Part shown: positions 63,288 through 64,000 of the stretch, in pieces
How positions within the stretch are numbered: the stretch's first letter is position 1
Layout: every line of letters starts with the position of its first letter
Assembly: GCF_900102525.1 (NCBI RefSeq)
Contig: NZ_FNBZ01000001.1
Span: 744,001-808,000, forward strand
Length of the DNA: 64,000 nt
Source of the DNA: Allobosea robiniae
Lineage (GTDB): Bacteria; Pseudomonadota; Alphaproteobacteria; Rhizobiales; Beijerinckiaceae
Direction: 5' to 3'
Program-made: the position numbers and the translations under genes
The notes under the pieces: generated by a model
Told to the model about the DNA's origin: nothing
Databases searched by the model: none
What the model saw: the letters and a program-made list of their open reading frames with translations, nothing else

Positions 63288-63302
63288 TTAAGCGGGGCTT
63301 AA
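63288..63302. promoter_or_regulatory. Perfect CtrA box (TTAA-N7-TTAA) upstream of kinase operon
   Basis: TTAA-GCGGGGC-TTAA, an exact CtrA consensus, 66 bp before the kinase ATG at 63222. The 313 bp divergent region (63223-63535) also holds an AT-rich patch (63345-63390) and a GACTC site (63452-63456), likely promoter DNA for the kinase and for the small gene at 63536. No other gene is visible in it. Confidence 0.65.
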
Positions 63303-63535
63303 GGCGAAGCGCGGCGAAAGCCCGGGCCAGCGGCGGAAAGCGATTTTTTCTGTCGACTTTTCATGCAGTTAGATAAAATCATCGCGTTTTCTCGGCACGA
63401 GCCGATGTTCGCGGCAAGGTGAACGGAAGCTGAAGATCACTTGCGGCATTCGACTCGCATTTGAGCGTTTGGAATGACGCGATTTTTCGAGATCCCGGTC
63501 TAGGTTGTTCTCGCGGCGCAAGAGAGGCGTCGACG

Positions 63536-63817
63536 ATGGAGACCGACATGGCCTACCTGCTGCGCAAGATCGCGATCATCGGCCTGATCGCCGTGAACTC
63601 GCCCGTGCATAGCGGCAAGCCGGCCGACGCCGCATTGCCGCAGGCCATGTGGCAGGCGGCCGAAACGGTCCGGACCGAGACGCGCACGGTCGCAGGCAGC
63701 CTGACCGCCGCGCGCGAAGCGGCCGAGATCCTCGCGGGAATGGACCCGGCCCTCCGCGAGCGCATCCTGCATGCCGCGGCGACGACGGTGATCGGGAAGC
63801 AGGCGCCGCAGCGCTGA
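63536..63817 (+). CDS. Small exported or membrane-anchored protein before sufE
   Basis: 93-residue product with an N-terminal hydrophobic segment (about residues 5-20, AYLLRKIAIIGLIAVN) followed by a helical, Ala-rich body (QAMWQAAETVRTETRTVAGS). GAGAGG precedes the ATG at 63536. Its placement upstream of sufE is like the DUF5330 genes of rhizobia, and the leader wording is compatible, but I cannot confirm the family. Confidence 0.5.
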   Translation: METDMAYLLRKIAIIGLIAVNSPVHSGKPADAALPQAMWQAAETVRTETRTVAGSLTAAREAAEILAGMDPALRERILHAAATTVIGKQAPQR

Positions 63818-63857
63818 GCGCTTGACGCTCCCCCGCAATCGCGGGAAGACGCCGGTC

Positions 63858-64000
63858 ATGACGACAAGCCTCGACGACATCGTCGCGAATTTCGAACTGC
63901 TCGACGAGTGGGACGATCGCTATCGCTATCTCATCGAACTCGGCAAGGGCCTGGAGCCCCTGCCCGAGGAGGCGCATGTCGACGCCAACAAGGTGCGCGG
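63858..64000 (+). CDS. sufE: SufE-family cysteine desulfuration protein, cut by the right edge
   Basis: First 47 codons of SufE, which accepts sulfur from cysteine desulfurase SufS for iron-sulfur cluster assembly. MTTSLDDIVANFELLDEWDD then RYRYLIELGKGLEPLPEEAH is the family N terminus; the catalytic cysteine lies further on, outside the window. The start follows GCGGGAAGACGCCGGTC. Confidence 0.88.
   Translation, partial: MTTSLDDIVANFELLDEWDDRYRYLIELGKGLEPLPEEAHVDANKVR

Noticed and set aside
60967..63291. A 774-codon plus-strand frame opposite the kinase operon
   Set aside because: Antisense shadow; the product is low-complexity Arg/Ala/Gly.

Overview
The window is chromosomal DNA from a high-GC alphaproteobacterium of the order Hyphomicrobiales (Rhizobiales), most like Bosea or a near relative. 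This rests on the gene families present (UPF0314/DUF2585, DUF2336, DUF1491, paired DUF1214/DUF1254, CtrA-type TTAA-N7-TTAA boxes, GANTC sites) and on protein wording; no rRNA gene is present to settle it. Genes are densely packed on both strands, often with 1-4 bp overlaps. I saw no rRNA, tRNA, CRISPR array, insertion sequence, phage or plasmid gene.

Region by region. 1-6.4 kb: a glycolate oxidase operon (glcD, glcE, a DUF2585 membrane protein, glcF cut by the left edge) with a divergent LysR regulator and an SMP-30 lactonase-like gene. 6.4-10.8 kb: FAD oxidoreductase, AbrB-type membrane protein, aminotransferase and mscL. 11-14.6 kb: a very large sodium-symporter/hybrid histidine kinase. 14.6-19 kb: thioesterase, small phosphatase, Lrp regulator, xseB, pirin, MFS exporter. 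19.2-24.9 kb: dxs and tlyA (isoprenoid precursor synthesis and RNA methylation), an orphan helical protein, a YedK/HMCES DNA-repair protein and a gamma-glutamyltransferase. 25-30.3 kb: D-2-hydroxyacid dehydrogenase, RNA methyltransferase, a cysteine synthase family protein, dicarboxylate symporter. 30.5-34.5 kb: two CorA channels flanking an SLC13/TrkA-C permease. 34.5-43.4 kb: two SDRs, methyltransferase, acyl-CoA dehydrogenase, threonylcarbamoyl-AMP synthase, LysR regulator, AcuI-type reductase, MFS transporter.

43.5-49 kb holds envelope and RNA-handling genes: a SleB-type cell wall hydrolase, a 38-residue membrane protein, a secreted YET-repeat protein, then infA, rhlE and a cold-shock protein on one strand. 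49-54.3 kb: GFA protein, then ppdK followed by a secreted protein that looks like the cytochrome oxidase subunit II cupredoxin domain without its copper ligands, and a HAD hydrolase. 54.5-64 kb: PBP1A, DUF1214/DUF1254 pair, a lipoprotein coupled to a 69-residue gene, DUF2336, DUF1491, a Pro/Ala-rich membrane protein, a DivJ-like sensor kinase, and sufE cut by the right edge.

The most interesting signals are: two perfect CtrA boxes (59264 and 63288) in front of the envelope/signalling genes at the right end; the copper-less CuA-like protein; a family of three roughly 97 bp intergenic elements whose paired stems covary between copies; a perfect 18 bp AT-rich palindrome between the acyl-CoA dehydrogenase and tsaC/sua5 genes; and several small genes (38, 69, 88 and 93 codons).
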